Source: DASSQJ01 sp963726295
Lineage (GTDB): Bacteria > Actinomycetota > Actinomycetes > Actinomycetales > Dermatophilaceae
Length of the DNA: 64,000 nt
Assembly (NCBI GenBank): GCA_963726295.1
Contig: CAVSBW010000012.1
Coordinates: 558,001 to 622,000, forward strand
Direction: 5' to 3'
Every line of letters begins with the position of its first letter. The first letter of the stretch is position 1. The notes beneath the pieces were generated by a model, which made no database searches, was not told where the DNA came from, and worked only from the letters and a program-made list of their open reading frames with translations. Both the position numbers and the translations under genes were made by a program. Below, in pieces: positions 8,060 through 17,351 of the stretch.

Positions 8060-9100
8060 TCACAGCCTTCCAGAGGCGGGCGCCGCGGCCGTGGCGAGGG
8101 CGACCAGACGCGCCGCCTTGAGCTTGGTCTCCTCCCACTCCCCAGCCGGGTCGCTCCCCCACGTGATGCCGGCTCCCGTGCCGAACCGCAGCACCCGCCC
8201 GCCGTCGGCGAGCCGGTCGGCCCAGAAGGTGCGGATGCCGACGGCCAGCAGCGCCTCGTCGCGGTCGGCGTCGACCCAGCCCACCGCTCCGCAGTACGGC
8301 CCGCGGGGTACCTGCTCGAGGTCGGCGATGGCCTGCAGCGCGGTGTGCTTCGGCGCGCCGCTCACCGACCCCGGCGGGAAGGTCGCGGCCAGCACCTCCG
8401 GCCAGCCCGCCCCCTCCCGCAGGCGGCCGGACACGTCGGAGACGAGGTGCACCAGCCCTGGATGCGCCTCCACGCGGCAGAGGTGGTCGACCTCGACCGT
8501 CCCCGGCCGAGCGACGTGCGCCAGGTCGTTGCGGACCAGGTCGACGATCATGACGTTCTCCGCGTAGTCCTTGCGCAGCAGCGAGGCGACGTTGACGGCC
8601 GTGCCCTTGATGGGCCGGGACGTCAGCCGGTCCCCCCGCCGCAGCAGGAATGCCTCCGGAGAGGCGCAGGCCAGCTCGAGGCCGGCCTCGGGGAGGTCGA
8701 CCGCGGCGGCGTAGGGGGCGGGGTTGTCCCGCGCCAGCCGGGCCGCGAGGCCGGTGAGGCCCACCCCGTCCGGAAGGTCGCACTCCAGCACCCGGCAGAG
8801 GTTGACCTGGTAGACCGTGCCGGCCGCGATGCGGCGCCGCACCTCCTCCACTCCCGCGACGTAGGCGGCCTCGTCCAGGCTGGTGCGCCACTCCCCCGAC
8901 ACCGCCGGCCACAGCGGCTCGCGGGCGGCCACAGGGGCGTCGCGCTCGACCCGTCCCATCCGCACCGCGGTGAGAGCACCCTCGAAGGTGAGGACCACGA
9001 CCCAGAAGCCGGCCGTGAGGTCACGAGCGTCGTGCGACACGTCCTCGACACCGGTCGCCACGAGCGACCCGAAGCGTGCCTGTGGAACCACGCCGAGCAT
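8060..9100 (-). CDS. pabB: Aminodeoxychorismate synthase component I (chorismate-binding)
   Basis: 346 residues from ATG 9100. Longer in-frame versions would extend into low-complexity sequence, and MLGVVPQARFGSL is the natural start. Chorismate-binding enzyme with TVYQVNLCRV, the lysine motif SRPIKGTAV, VMIVDLVRNDL, TFPPGSVSGAPK and GPYCGAVGW, the ordered signature of PabB/TrpE proteins. The N-terminal domain is shortened relative to E. coli PabB (453 aa), as in many actinobacterial copies. Together with pabC it makes p-aminobenzoate. A dedicated glutaminase must come from elsewhere. Confidence 0.87.
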   Translation of the reverse strand: MLGVVPQARFGSLVATGVEDVSHDARDLTAGFWVVVLTFEGALTAVRMGRVERDAPVAAREPLWPAVSGEWRTSLDEAAYVAGVEEVRRRIAAGTVYQVNLCRVLECDLPDGVGLTGLAARLARDNPAPYAAAVDLPEAGLELACASPEAFLLRRGDRLTSRPIKGTAVNVASLLRKDYAENVMIVDLVRNDLAHVARPGTVEVDHLCRVEAHPGLVHLVSDVSGRLREGAGWPEVLAATFPPGSVSGAPKHTALQAIADLEQVPRGPYCGAVGWVDADRDEALLAVGIRTFWADRLADGGRVLRFGTGAGITWGSDPAGEWEETKLKAARLVALATAAAPASGRL

Positions 9101-9141
9101 CGTAGGCGCCGGGCGGTCCGCCGCCCAGCGGCCGAGCCGGC

Positions 9142-9657
9142 TCAGACGGTCGCCGGCACCGCGCCCGCCACGGCGCGGCCCCACGCCCGGGCCCGCTCGA
9201 GCTCGCCGTCGGCGAGCGGCCCGTCGACGTCCTCGACGAAGAAGCTCTCCGGGGCGACGACCTCGCGCAGTCCGTGGCGGCGCGCCGACCTGGCCGCGCT
9301 GCGGGCCGCCGAGCCGGGCAGGCGCCTGACCTTGGTGACCCTGGTGTCGAACGACGCGAACCACGGGTGCCGCTCCTGGGCGGGCAGGGCGGCTAGCCAC
9401 TCCCGTAGCCCCTGCCCGACCGAGCCGTGCGTGGCGCCCTGCTCCCGCGCGTCCCGCCGGGTCGTGGTCCGGCTCATCGAGAAGGCGTGCGTCGGGCCGC
9501 CGACGACCACGACGGCGTAGCCCCCGAGGTCGGACGGCGCGTGCGTCACCTCGACCTGCCTGACCGGCAGCACCTCACCGAGGCCCGCCGCAACTGCTCT
9601 GGCGACCTGCTCGGAGTTGCCGAACATCGACTCGTAGACGACCAGTGCCCGTGCCAT
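9142..9657 (-). CDS. Flavodoxin-like protein
   Basis: 171 residues from ATG 9657. The N-terminus ARALVVYESMFGNSEQVARA is the FMN phosphate loop of flavodoxins. VVVVGGPTHAFSMS follows as the second FMN loop. The middle of the protein is Arg-rich, and the C-terminus (DVDGPLADGELERARAWG) fits the last flavodoxin helix. Could be an electron carrier or a stress-related flavoprotein; no partner lies adjacent. Upstream, GCAT-N15-GGGTT is a near match to the sigma-type promoter seen elsewhere in this window, but its -10 deviates. Confidence 0.75.
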   Translation of the reverse strand: MARALVVYESMFGNSEQVARAVAAGLGEVLPVRQVEVTHAPSDLGGYAVVVVGGPTHAFSMSRTTTRRDAREQGATHGSVGQGLREWLAALPAQERHPWFASFDTRVTKVRRLPGSAARSAARSARRHGLREVVAPESFFVEDVDGPLADGELERARAWGRAVAGAVPATV

Positions 9658-9765
9658 CGTCAGTTCCTTCCGGGCCCTGGCGACCTCCGGGGGGGCCCGT
9701 CTCCACCGTAACCCCGGGCCGACGGGCCGATGCCGGCTCCTCGGCTGCACGGCCTGTCTGGTCGG

Positions 9766-10493
9766 TCACCCCCGGCGGTGCTGCTCCGCGAACCGGGAGA
9801 CCACCACCGCGACCACGGTGACGAGGAAGACCTGGCCGAGCACGGCCTCGGACACGAGCACCAGCCGCGGCACCTCGCCGACCGGCGCGAGGTCGCCGAG
9901 GCCGAGGGTCGCTATCGTCGACAGGCTGACGTACATGTAGGCCGTCGACGGCTCCTCGGTCCCGAAGAAGGGCGTCGCCGTCCACTCGTCGACGAACTGG
10001 AACAGCACCGAGTAGGCGACGGCGATCTGCAGGTAGGCGGTGATCGCCCCGATCACGGTGCGCATCGCGACGACCTGGTGCGCAAAGATCCGGCGGATGA
10101 CGAGCACCGGGACCACGAGCACGAGGATCAGCCACCCTGCTCCGAAGGTGTGGATGCTGACGGGGTGGCTGACCCCGACCAGCTCCAGCACGGTCAGCAC
10201 CGCGGCCGTGGCGACCACGGCGAGGACGAGCGCCAGGGCGCCCCGGCGCCACCCCGGCCGGAGGCCGACGGCCCGCGTGGTCGCGACGACCGCGGCGCCA
10301 CTGGTCGCGGTGACGATCAGGCCGTCCTGCCAGGACGACTGCACCTCGACCAGCGCCGAGACGACGATCGTCGCGACGACGAAGACGAGCACCACGCCGA
10401 AGCGGTCCAGGGGTCGCGGTGCCAGTCCCGCCACACCTGCCGCACGCCCCGCCCGGACCCGGCCCGGAACGAGCCCTCGGTCATGCCCGTCAT
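9766..10493 (-). CDS. Two-pore-domain-like potassium channel / ion transport protein (one frameshift)
   Basis: Starts MTGMTEGSFRAG at 10493. One base is missing in a C run at about 10410-10414: HRDP continues as LDRFGVVLVF in the next frame. About 240 residues with five or six hydrophobic segments. The last pair flanks a pore loop reading SLSTIATLGLGDLAP, aligned with the K+ filter T(V/I)GYGD but with Leu in place of Tyr. No cytoplasmic RCK domain is present. This pore-only architecture occurs in small voltage-insensitive channels. Ion selectivity is uncertain because of the filter substitution. Confidence 0.7.
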
Positions 10494-10531
10494 CCGTTCG
10501 TCGGTGCCACCCGGCGGATGGCGGTGCGGGA

Positions 10532-10546
10532 CCACGGTATCCGTGG
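10532..10546. repeat. Palindrome in the divergent channel/ABM intergenic region
   Basis: CCACGG-TAT-CCGTGG, perfect 6-bp arms. It lies 38 bp upstream of the channel start. Possible regulator site; no other support. Confidence 0.35.
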
Positions 10547-10652
10547 CGGGCCCGCGCACGGGGGAGGGCCGCTCTCGACACGGCGGTCGGAGGTGCCCCG
10601 ACCGCGCCGGTGACAGCGCCCCCGTCTCGGCGTAGCGTCGGTGGACGGACCA

Positions 10653-10665
10653 CTTCACGGTGAAG
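10653..10665. repeat. Palindrome upstream of the ABM-like gene
   Basis: CTTCAC-G-GTGAAG, perfect 6-bp arms, 30 bp before the ATG at 10695. Possible operator or 5' UTR hairpin; not otherwise supported. Confidence 0.35.
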
Positions 10666-10694
10666 CGGCCCCTCGCCGGGATCGGAGGGTTCCC

Positions 10695-11300
10695 ATGTTC
10701 ATCCAGGTCATCCGGGGCAGGTGCTCGGACGCGGAGGCGCTGCGGCGCCGGACCGACCGGTGGAGGGAGGACCTGGCGCCCGGCGCCGAGGGCTGGCTGG
10801 GCGCGACCTACGGGATGACGGACGACGGCCGGTTCGTCGGTGTCGTCCGGTTCGACTCCCGTGAGTCGGCCGAGCGCAACGCGACCCGCCCCGAGCAGGG
10901 CGCGTGGTGGGAGGAGGCCAGCCGCTGCTTCGACGGCGAAGTGGCCTTCCACGACTGCGACGACGCCGTCGTCATGCTCGACGGCGGCTCGGACGAGGCC
11001 GGCTTCGTCCAGGTGGTCGAGGGCCGGCTCGAGGACCCCGGCCGGTTCCGCGAGTGGATGTCCCAGCCGATGCACCTGCTCCACGAGGCCCGGCCCGAGA
11101 TCGTCGGGGCCACGATCGCGATCGACGACGACGGCTGGTTCACCGAGACCGTCGCGTTCCGCTCCGAGGAGGAGGCGCGGGCCGGGGAGTCCGAGCCGAT
11201 GCCCGCCGACGTGCAGGCCGAGTGGGAGCGGGAGATGGCACAGGTCCACGACCTGGGCTACCTCGACCTGCGCCGCCCCTGGTTCGCCTCGGCGGGCTGA
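10695..11300 (+). CDS. Tandem ABM-like (dimeric alpha/beta barrel) protein
   Basis: 201 residues from ATG 10695 with GGAGG six bases upstream. It contains two similar halves: FIQVIRGRCSDAEALRRR... near residue 2 and FVQVVEGRLEDPGRFREW... near residue 104. Each is followed by a GATYGMTDDGRFV / GATIAIDDDGWFT-type strand and an RFDSRESAE / AFRSEEEAR helix. That is an internal duplication of a ferredoxin-like antibiotic-biosynthesis-monooxygenase fold. Such folds serve as small oxygenases or dimerization modules. No catalytic residue can be singled out, so function is open. Confidence 0.7.
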   Translation: MFIQVIRGRCSDAEALRRRTDRWREDLAPGAEGWLGATYGMTDDGRFVGVVRFDSRESAERNATRPEQGAWWEEASRCFDGEVAFHDCDDAVVMLDGGSDEAGFVQVVEGRLEDPGRFREWMSQPMHLLHEARPEIVGATIAIDDDGWFTETVAFRSEEEARAGESEPMPADVQAEWEREMAQVHDLGYLDLRRPWFASAG

Positions 11301-11314
11301 GCGGCGGGCGGCGC

Positions 11315-13180
11315 TCAGTCCCCGCCCTCGGCCTCGAGCGCGGCCTGACCCGGCGGTGCGCCTCCCAGATCGCCTCGGGCAGGTCCGTCGAACTGGTTCA
11401 GGTGCTCCTCGCGGTTCCCGAGCTCCTGCCGCCAGCGCGTCACGTCGATGGTGAGGATGGTGTCGAGGTCGCCCTCGTGGATGTCGAGGCCGGCGAGGTC
11501 GAGCTCCTCCTCGGTCGGGACGATGCCGACCGGCGGTCGCCGGCCCGTCACCTCGCCGTTCTTCAGCTGCATCAGCCACAGCAGGGCGCGCAGGTTCTCG
11601 CGGTAGCCGGGCCACAGGAAGTGGCCGTCCTCGGGGTCGCGCTGGAACCAGTTGACGTGCGCGAAGATCGGCTGGTCCTTCGCGGCGCCGACGATCTTCA
11701 GCCAGTGCTGCGGCGTACGGCGCCCTCCGGGTAGGACATGAACGGGCGCATCGACATCGGGTCGTAGCGCAGCTTGCCCTCGACGCCCTCGGCGGCGAAG
11801 GTGGCCTCGGCGCCCAGCGTCAGGCCGTCGTAGACGCCCTCGGCGAGGTCGTCGATGGCGCGGACCAGCGGCTCGCGGTCGCGGGTGCGACCGCCGAAGA
11901 TGATGGCGTCGATCGGGACGCCCTGCGGGTCCTCGAAGTCGTCGGCGACGTTCGGGCACGTTGGCCAGCGTCGTGGTGAACCGGCTGTTCGGGTGGGCCC
12001 AGGGGTCGCCGGCGCTCGTCGGCGGTCGCGCTCCGCGATCAGCTCGCCCTTCCAGTCGCGCCAGCCCGTGACGTCGGCGGGCGGGTGCTTGGTGCGGCCC
12101 TCCCACCAGACCTCCTGGGTCTCCTCGTTGTAGGCGACGTTGGTGAACAGCGCCTGCGTGCCCGGGGCGATGGCGTCCAGCGCGGTCGGGTTGGTCTTCT
12201 CGTTGGTGTCCTTGGCGACGCCGAAGACGCCGAACTCCGGGTTCATGCCGTAGAGCTGGCCGTCCTCCGGGTCGACCCAGAGCCAGGCGATGTCGTCGCC
12301 GTAGAAGGACACGTGGTAGCGGTCGCCGAGCGCGTCGGGGGCCAGCGTCATCGCGAGGTTGGTCTTGCCCGAGGCGCTGGGGAAGCCGCCGCAGATGTGG
12401 TACTTCTCGCCGGTCTCCTTGTCGGTGATGCCCAGCAGCATGAACTGCTCGCCGAGGAACTCGCCCGAGGCCCAGCCGTCGTAGGCCGCCTGGCGCAGGC
12501 CGTGCGCGATCTTGCCGAGCAGGGCGTTGCCGCCGTAGGAGGAGCCGAAGTGGAGGATGGTGCGCTCGTCGGCGACCGTGACGAAGTAGCGCTTGTCGTC
12601 CGGGGTGCCCTGGCCGAGGTTCTCGCAGGTCGCCGGTGACGTGCACGGCCCGCACGAAGCTGTCCGGGTCGTCGAGGTCGTCGATGAGCGTGGACGCCGA
12701 CGCGGGCCATCCGGATCATGTGCAGGCACGACGGTGCGGTTGTCGGTGACCTGGACGCCGGCGGCGTAGCGCTCGAGCGGCGATCCGGGCGGCGACATGA
12801 GGTAGGGGATGACGTACATCGTCTTCCCCGCCATGGCGCCCTTCATGTGCCCCTCGACGATCGGGCGGATCTCCGACGGTGTGGCGCCAGTTGTTGTAGA
12901 CGCCCCTGTCCTCGGGCGGCTGGTGGCCACGATCGTGCGCTCCTCGGAGCGCGCGGTGTCCTTGTAGTAGCTGCGCGAGTAGTACAGGCCCTCCCGGCCG
13001 GCAGGATCTCGCCGGCGTCGAGGGCCTCCTGGATGAGCCGTGCGTCGTCGGAGGCGTCGACCACCTCGATCCGCTCGGCGCCGGTGAACTCGGCCCAGTG
13101 CACGGACGTACTCCCGCACACTCCGGGTTCGTCAGTCCGGCGTCGTCGAGGCTCTTCTCCAGGTCGGCCACGGTGCTCAC
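11315..13180 (-). CDS. pckA: Phosphoenolpyruvate carboxykinase (GTP), multiply frameshifted
   Basis: Start GTG 13180 (STVADLEKSLDDAG) after GAAGG. Stitched across at least eight single- or two-base indels, the product is a GTP-type PEP carboxykinase of about 610 aa, which converts oxaloacetate to PEP in gluconeogenesis. Recognisable parts in order: YYSRSYYKDTARSEERTIVA, MKGAMAGKTMYVIPYLMSPP, GSSYGGNALLGKIAHGLR, the P-loop GFPSASGKTNLAM, GDDIAWLW, MNPEFGVFGVAKDTN, DPQGVPIDAIIFGGRTRD, AHVNWFQRDPEDGHFLWPGY. The P-loop has Ser where the family usually has a reactive Cys. Both neighbours are nearly clean, so the breaks look like sequence errors in a real gene. Confidence 0.85.
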
Positions 13181-13308
13181 CCTTCGTCGATTCGTCGCGG
13201 TGGTGGTATGCCGGATCACGGCACGTGTCCGGCCTGCGAGATGGCCATTCCACCGCACGGACAGGCAGGGTAGCCACTCCACGTGCCGAGTCATTGGTCA
13301 CACTGCGC

Positions 13309-14956
13309 TCAGCGGCCCTGCCGGTACCGCTCCGCCGCGTAGTCGTCGGCGGCCGACACCGCCGGCCCCACCCCGGCGACGACGCCGAGGAAGGTGTCCC
13401 GGTCCAGGGACCGCATCGTCAGCCGCTCCCGAGCGGTCACCGTGGCGCTGCGCGGCCGGTCGTGGAGCAGGGCCATCTCGCCGAACCAGCCGCCGGGGCC
13501 CAGCATCCGCACGTGCTCGCCCGCGATCGTCACCTCCACCGAGCCGGACTCGACGACGTGGAAGCGGTCCCCCGGTTCGCCCTCCACGATGACCCGGTCC
13601 CCCGCGACCGCGACCGTGGTCGTCGCCTCCCGGGCCAGCCGGTCCAGCTGGCCGGGCGGCAGGAGCGCGAGGAAGGGCACGGCGCGCAGCAGCGTGAGCA
13701 CGTCCTCCGGGACGACGGCCCGCCGGTCCAGGCGGCGCAGCGGGACGGCCGTGGCGAGGACCAGAACGGGCAGGAACAGCCCCGCGAGGGCCAGGGCACC
13801 GGTGGGGCCGGCGGCGAGGACCAGTGCGGGGGCGGCGACCGACCCCACCGCGAGCCCCGCGTCCATCACCGACTCGTGCACCCCGAACACCGAGGTGAGC
13901 ATCCGCGGCGGGAGCAGCCGCTGCACGAGCGTCCGCACCCCCACGTCGAAGACCACCTTGCCGCAGCCGCACACCGTGATGACGGCGCCCGCCACCAGCG
14001 CGCTGTCGGTGAGTCCCGCGAGGGCCACCGGGACGCCGGCGGCCATCCCGCCGAGGGCCACGACCGGCACCAGCCGCCACCGGCCGACGAGCACGAGGGC
14101 GAGCCCGGACCCGACGAGGCCGCCGACCCCGAGCATCGCGTTCAGCAGGCCGGGCCCCGCCTCGGACATCCCGAGCTGGTCCAGCGCCAGCACCACGAGG
14201 AGGATGTCGAGCATCCCGATGAGGACGTACTCGCCGGAGACGAGCACGGTGAGCACGCGCGCCGTGGGGTCGCGCAGCACCTCGACCACCCGGCTGCGAA
14301 CGCGCGTGGTCTCGGCCGCGCCACCGCCGGGAGGGGTGCGCATCCCCACGACGAGCGCGGCGGCGACGAGCGCGAGCGCGCCCATGACCGCGAGCACCCC
14401 CGGAACCCCCCACAGCACGATGAGCGCGCTGCTCGCCAGCGGGCCCAGGACCACCGCCAGGGCCTCGAGCGACCCCGAGGCCGCGTTGCCGGCCGTCAGC
14501 TCCTCGGGGGTGCGGGCGACCTCGGGCACGAGGGCGTGGTGCACCGGCCGGCTGGCTCCGAGCGCCACCGACGCCACGGTGGCGAGGGCGACGACGACCC
14601 AGAAGCCGGCGTCGGCGAGCAGGGCCGACGGCGGCCCCGACGAAGGCCAGCCCCTGGGTGGCGTACCCCAGGGCGAGCGCCCTCCCCCGCGGGAGCCGGT
14701 CGGCCCGGACGGCGAGCACGGGGGCCAGGACGATGCCCGGGACGAGCTGGACGACGGCGACGAGGCTGGCCCCGGTGACCCCGCCGGCGTCGTAGGCCCA
14801 GACGAGCAGGGCGATCCAGGTGGCCCACTCGACGACGTTGAAGAGGAGGTAGGCGGGGAGGGCACGCCGCAGCGACCGGTTGCCGCGCACCGCACCGAGA
14901 CCGCTCCACCAGCGGACCGGGACCGGCGGGGCCACGGGGGCAGGCGGACCGGCCAC
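13309..14956 (-). CDS. MFS transporter with C-terminal cyclic-nucleotide-binding domain (one frameshift)
   Basis: About 548 residues from GTG 14956, chosen because AGGAGG ends six bases upstream. Residues 1-400 form an MFS-like bundle of about 12 hydrophobic segments (LLFNVVEWATWIALLVWAYD ... GNAASGSLEALAVVLGPLAS). The last 130 residues are a cNMP-binding fold: GDRVIVEGEPGDRFHVVESG, then GPGGWFGEMALLHDRPRSAT, which holds the phosphate-binding cassette. A single indel near 14630-14640 switches frame after LAFVGAAV. The fusion suggests transport gated by cAMP or another nucleotide. The substrate is unknown. Diverges from the gene at 15107. Confidence 0.8.
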
Positions 14957-15106
14957 TGCCACCCTCCTGTCGGGTCGGTGCCCGTCGGGCCGCGGCGACG
15001 TCGCCGGGGCGGGCGCACCGCCCGGGCTCACCCCTGAACCTAGGGAACGGGGTGGGCGCAGGGACATGGCCCGTCCGGGTGGTGTTGGCGCCTAGCCTTA
15101 CCCGTC

Positions 15107-15709
15107 ATGGGTTCCGACCCCGGCAGGCTGCGTGGCCTGCGCGCCGACGAGCGCCTCGTGGCGCTCGCGCTGGAGCGCGCCACGGGAGGGCGGGCCCGGG
15201 GGCACGACGTCGACGGCCGTCAGGGCGCCGTCGACCTGCTGCTCACCCATCCGGACGGGCGGGTGGCCGCGGTCGAGGTGACGACCCTCGCCGGCGACGG
15301 CGTCCGCCGTCGGGACGCGGTCCGGCGGGACGGGTACGGCACCTGGCCCGACCCACGGCGTCCGTGGTGGACCGTCCCCGGGCTCACGACCCACGGGCCG
15401 GGTCCCCTCGACGCGCTGCCCGCCGCCCTCACGGCCCTGCTGGAGGTCCCGTCCGTGGCCCGGCGTGCCGCCAAGGTGGCCCGCGAGCAGGGGGTCGCCG
15501 AGCGGCACCTCGTCGTCGAGCTCGGCGAGGGAGCCCTGCCGCCTGCGCTGCACGCCGCCCTGGCCGCACCCGGGAGCCCGTTGCCCGTGACGGATCCCGA
15601 GGTGCCGGACGGGCTCAGCCACGTGTGGGTGACCGCCGGCTGGGGCGGGTCGCCACTGGTGGGCTGGTGCCGCGGGGGCGGCTGGTCGGCGCACCCGGCC
15701 CAGCCCTGA
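15107..15709 (+). CDS. Hypothetical protein
   Basis: 200 residues, intact frame, ATG 15107. The N-terminal part reads DVDGRQGAVDLLLTHPDGRVAAVEVTTL, resembling the strand-turn-strand of restriction-like nucleases (D...E-x-T), but a full catalytic set is not evident. The C-terminus (LSHVWVTAGWGGSPLVGWCR) is Trp-rich. I do not recognise the family. Stands alone between a divergent MFS gene and a convergent CBS gene. Confidence 0.6.
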   Translation: MGSDPGRLRGLRADERLVALALERATGGRARGHDVDGRQGAVDLLLTHPDGRVAAVEVTTLAGDGVRRRDAVRRDGYGTWPDPRRPWWTVPGLTTHGPGPLDALPAALTALLEVPSVARRAAKVAREQGVAERHLVVELGEGALPPALHAALAAPGSPLPVTDPEVPDGLSHVWVTAGWGGSPLVGWCRGGGWSAHPAQP

Positions 15710-15782
15710 GGTCGCCGGCGGGCGGGTGCACGGGACGGAGGTGACCGGTCGACCCGGCCACCCCCGCCTGCTCCCGACGCCG

Positions 15783-16196
15783 TCAGGAGGTGATGCCCTC
15801 CACCGTGTCCCCGGTCTGCGCGTCCTCGCCGGTGCCCGCGACGTCCGCGAGGCTGACGATGCCCACGAGCCGGTCGCCGTCGATCACCGGGAGCCGCTTG
15901 ACCTGGTGCTCGGCCATGGTCCGACGCGCCTCGTCCAGCGAGTCGTCCGCGCCGATGGTCACCGCCTCGCCCTGGGCGAGGCTGCCGACGCGGACCGAGG
16001 CCGGGTCCTCCCCGCGGGCGACGACCTGCGTGACGATGTCGCGGTCGGTCACGACCCCGACGAGCTTCCGGTCGGGGCCACAGATGGGCAGCGCCCCGAT
16101 GTCGAGGCCGGCCATCCGCTCGGCGGCCGAGCGTGCGGTGTCGTCGGCGTCGAGCACCTCTGTGTCGGTGGTCATGACGTCTCGTGCCGTGGTCAT
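15783..16196 (-). CDS. CBS-domain pair protein, Hrp1-like
   Basis: 137 residues from ATG 16196 (GGAG five bases upstream). Two CBS motifs, each with a characteristic end: MAGLDIGALPICGPDRKLVG then VVTDRDIV, and MAEHQVKRLPVIDGDRLVGI then VSLADVAG. Length and sequence are very close to hypoxic response protein 1 (Rv2626c) of M. tuberculosis, a CBS-only stress protein. Role is probably ligand sensing of adenine nucleotides, not enzymatic. A GAAT-N15-GGGTAC promoter lies 33 bp upstream of the start, consistent with stress-sigma control. Confidence 0.85.
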   Translation of the reverse strand: MTTARDVMTTDTEVLDADDTARSAAERMAGLDIGALPICGPDRKLVGVVTDRDIVTQVVARGEDPASVRVGSLAQGEAVTIGADDSLDEARRTMAEHQVKRLPVIDGDRLVGIVSLADVAGTGEDAQTGDTVEGITS

Positions 16197-16229
16197 GGTG
16201 ACTCCCTTCTCGTGGTGGTCCCGCCCCCG

Positions 16230-16253
16230 TACCCCGTGCCAGACCGGGCATTC
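16230..16253 (-). promoter_or_regulatory. SigB/SigF-type promoter for CBS gene
   Basis: GAAT (16250-16253), N15, GGGTA (16230-16234) read on the minus strand. The -10 ends 33 bp before the ATG. Back to back with the promoter at 16285. Confidence 0.6.
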
Positions 16254-16284
16254 CCGGCTCCGGGGCGCCGGGGCCCGGCCCGGG

Positions 16285-16309
16285 GTGTGCCCGAGACCGT
16301 CGGGGGGTA
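16285..16309 (+). promoter_or_regulatory. SigB/SigF-type promoter for SDR gene, probably leaderless
   Basis: GTGT (16285-16288), N16, GGGTA (16305-16309, followed by C). Exactly 10 nt separate the -10 from the ATG at 16320, leaving no room for a Shine-Dalgarno in the transcript. Confidence 0.55.
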
Positions 16310-16319
16310 CGACGCCCGC

Positions 16320-17330
16320 ATGTCGGACCCCACACTCCCGGCCCCCCGCCGGCCGCCGACCACGCACGACGCCCCGGTGGCGCTGGTGGCGGGTGCCTCG
16401 CGCGGCCTGGGCCTCCAGATCAGCCGTGAGCTGCTGGGCCGGGGGTGGCGGGTCCACGGGTTCGCCCGCGACGAGACGACCCTCGCCAGGGCGGCCGAGG
16501 AGCTGTCCCGGTCCGGGACGTTCGTGGCGCACACCGGGGACGTCCGCGACCCCGACGACGTGGCCGCGGTGGTCGGCGCGGTGCTCGACGGCGAGGGCTC
16601 GATCGACGCGGCGTTCCACGTGGCCGGCGTCATCGAGGTGGGCAGCCTCGACGGGGTGACGCTGGGGCACGTGCGCGAGGCGGTGGACACCATGCTCATG
16701 GGCCCGGTGCACCTCAGCCTGGCGGTGCTCCCGGCGATGCGCGAGCGCGGCAGCGGGCGGCTCGGCATCGTTGCGTCGGTCGGCGGGCTGGTCGCCGTGC
16801 CCCGGCTGCTGCCCTACTCGGTCGCGAAGTTCGGTGCCGTCGGGCTCGCCGAGGGCCTCGCGGCCGAGCTCGCCGGCACCGGCGTCACCGCGAGCGCGGT
16901 GACGCCCTGGCTCATGCGCACCGGGGGTCACGTCCACGCACGGTTCACCGGTGACGCCCGGGTCGACCACGCCTGGTTCTCCCTCGGGGCGTCCCTGCCG
17001 GGAGTGAGCGTCCCCGTCGACCGCGCCGCCCGCCGGATCGTCGACGGGGTGCTCTCCGGCCACCCCGTCGTCGGGGCGTCACCATGGGTCTCCGTGGCGC
17101 GTCGGGTGCACGGGCTGGCCCCGGCCACCACGGTGCGGGCGCTCGGCCTCGTGGCACGCGCGCTGCCCGGGCACGGCCCCCGACGCAGCTGGCGGCGGGA
17201 CCGGGCCCCGGGCCCGGCGGGCCACCTGGTCCGGCGCCGCCGCGGCTCGGACCTGCTCCGGGCGCTCACCACCACGGGGCGGCACGCCGCGCGGCGGCAG
17301 AACGAGGGACCGCCGCCGGTTAGCGGGTGA
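16320..17330 (+). CDS. Short-chain dehydrogenase/reductase
   Basis: 336 residues. Rossmann motif VAGASRGLGLQIS near residue 25, Asp for cofactor choice in HTGDVRDPDD, HVAGV in place of the usual NAG, catalytic Ser in VASVGG, and YSVAK near residue 167. The C-terminal 80 residues extend beyond a classical SDR and are Arg/Pro-rich, possibly membrane- or protein-associating. The P450 CYP152 gene follows 21 bp downstream, suggesting a joint role in lipid or aldehyde metabolism, though the P450 has its own promoter. Substrate not identifiable. Confidence 0.8.
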   Translation: MSDPTLPAPRRPPTTHDAPVALVAGASRGLGLQISRELLGRGWRVHGFARDETTLARAAEELSRSGTFVAHTGDVRDPDDVAAVVGAVLDGEGSIDAAFHVAGVIEVGSLDGVTLGHVREAVDTMLMGPVHLSLAVLPAMRERGSGRLGIVASVGGLVAVPRLLPYSVAKFGAVGLAEGLAAELAGTGVTASAVTPWLMRTGGHVHARFTGDARVDHAWFSLGASLPGVSVPVDRAARRIVDGVLSGHPVVGASPWVSVARRVHGLAPATTVRALGLVARALPGHGPRRSWRRDRAPGPAGHLVRRRRGSDLLRALTTTGRHAARRQNEGPPPVSG

Positions 17331-17341
17331 CCGCCCGGGTA
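17318..17341 (+). promoter_or_regulatory. SigB/SigF-type promoter for CYP152, probably leaderless
   Basis: GGTT (17318-17321), N15, GGGTA (17337-17341), overlapping the end of the upstream SDR. The ATG at 17352 is 10 nt after the -10. Confidence 0.5.
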
Positions 17342-17351
17342 GCAGCGGGCC

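Noticed and set aside
9710..9733. GCAT-N15-GGGTT upstream of the flavodoxin-like gene as a further stress promoter
   Set aside because: The -10 is GGGTT, not GGGTA, so I did not count it with the other sites.
11315..13180. Calling pckA, adh, selA, selB, selD, glycosyltransferases and fdhA pseudogenes
   Set aside because: Motifs stay intact across every frame change, several of these genes are functionally linked (Sec set and its client), and clean genes lie between. Sequence error is the simpler reading.
13209..13223. TGCCG-GATCA-CGGCA palindrome upstream of pckA
   Set aside because: Only 5-bp arms in GC-rich DNA and no second support. Likely chance.
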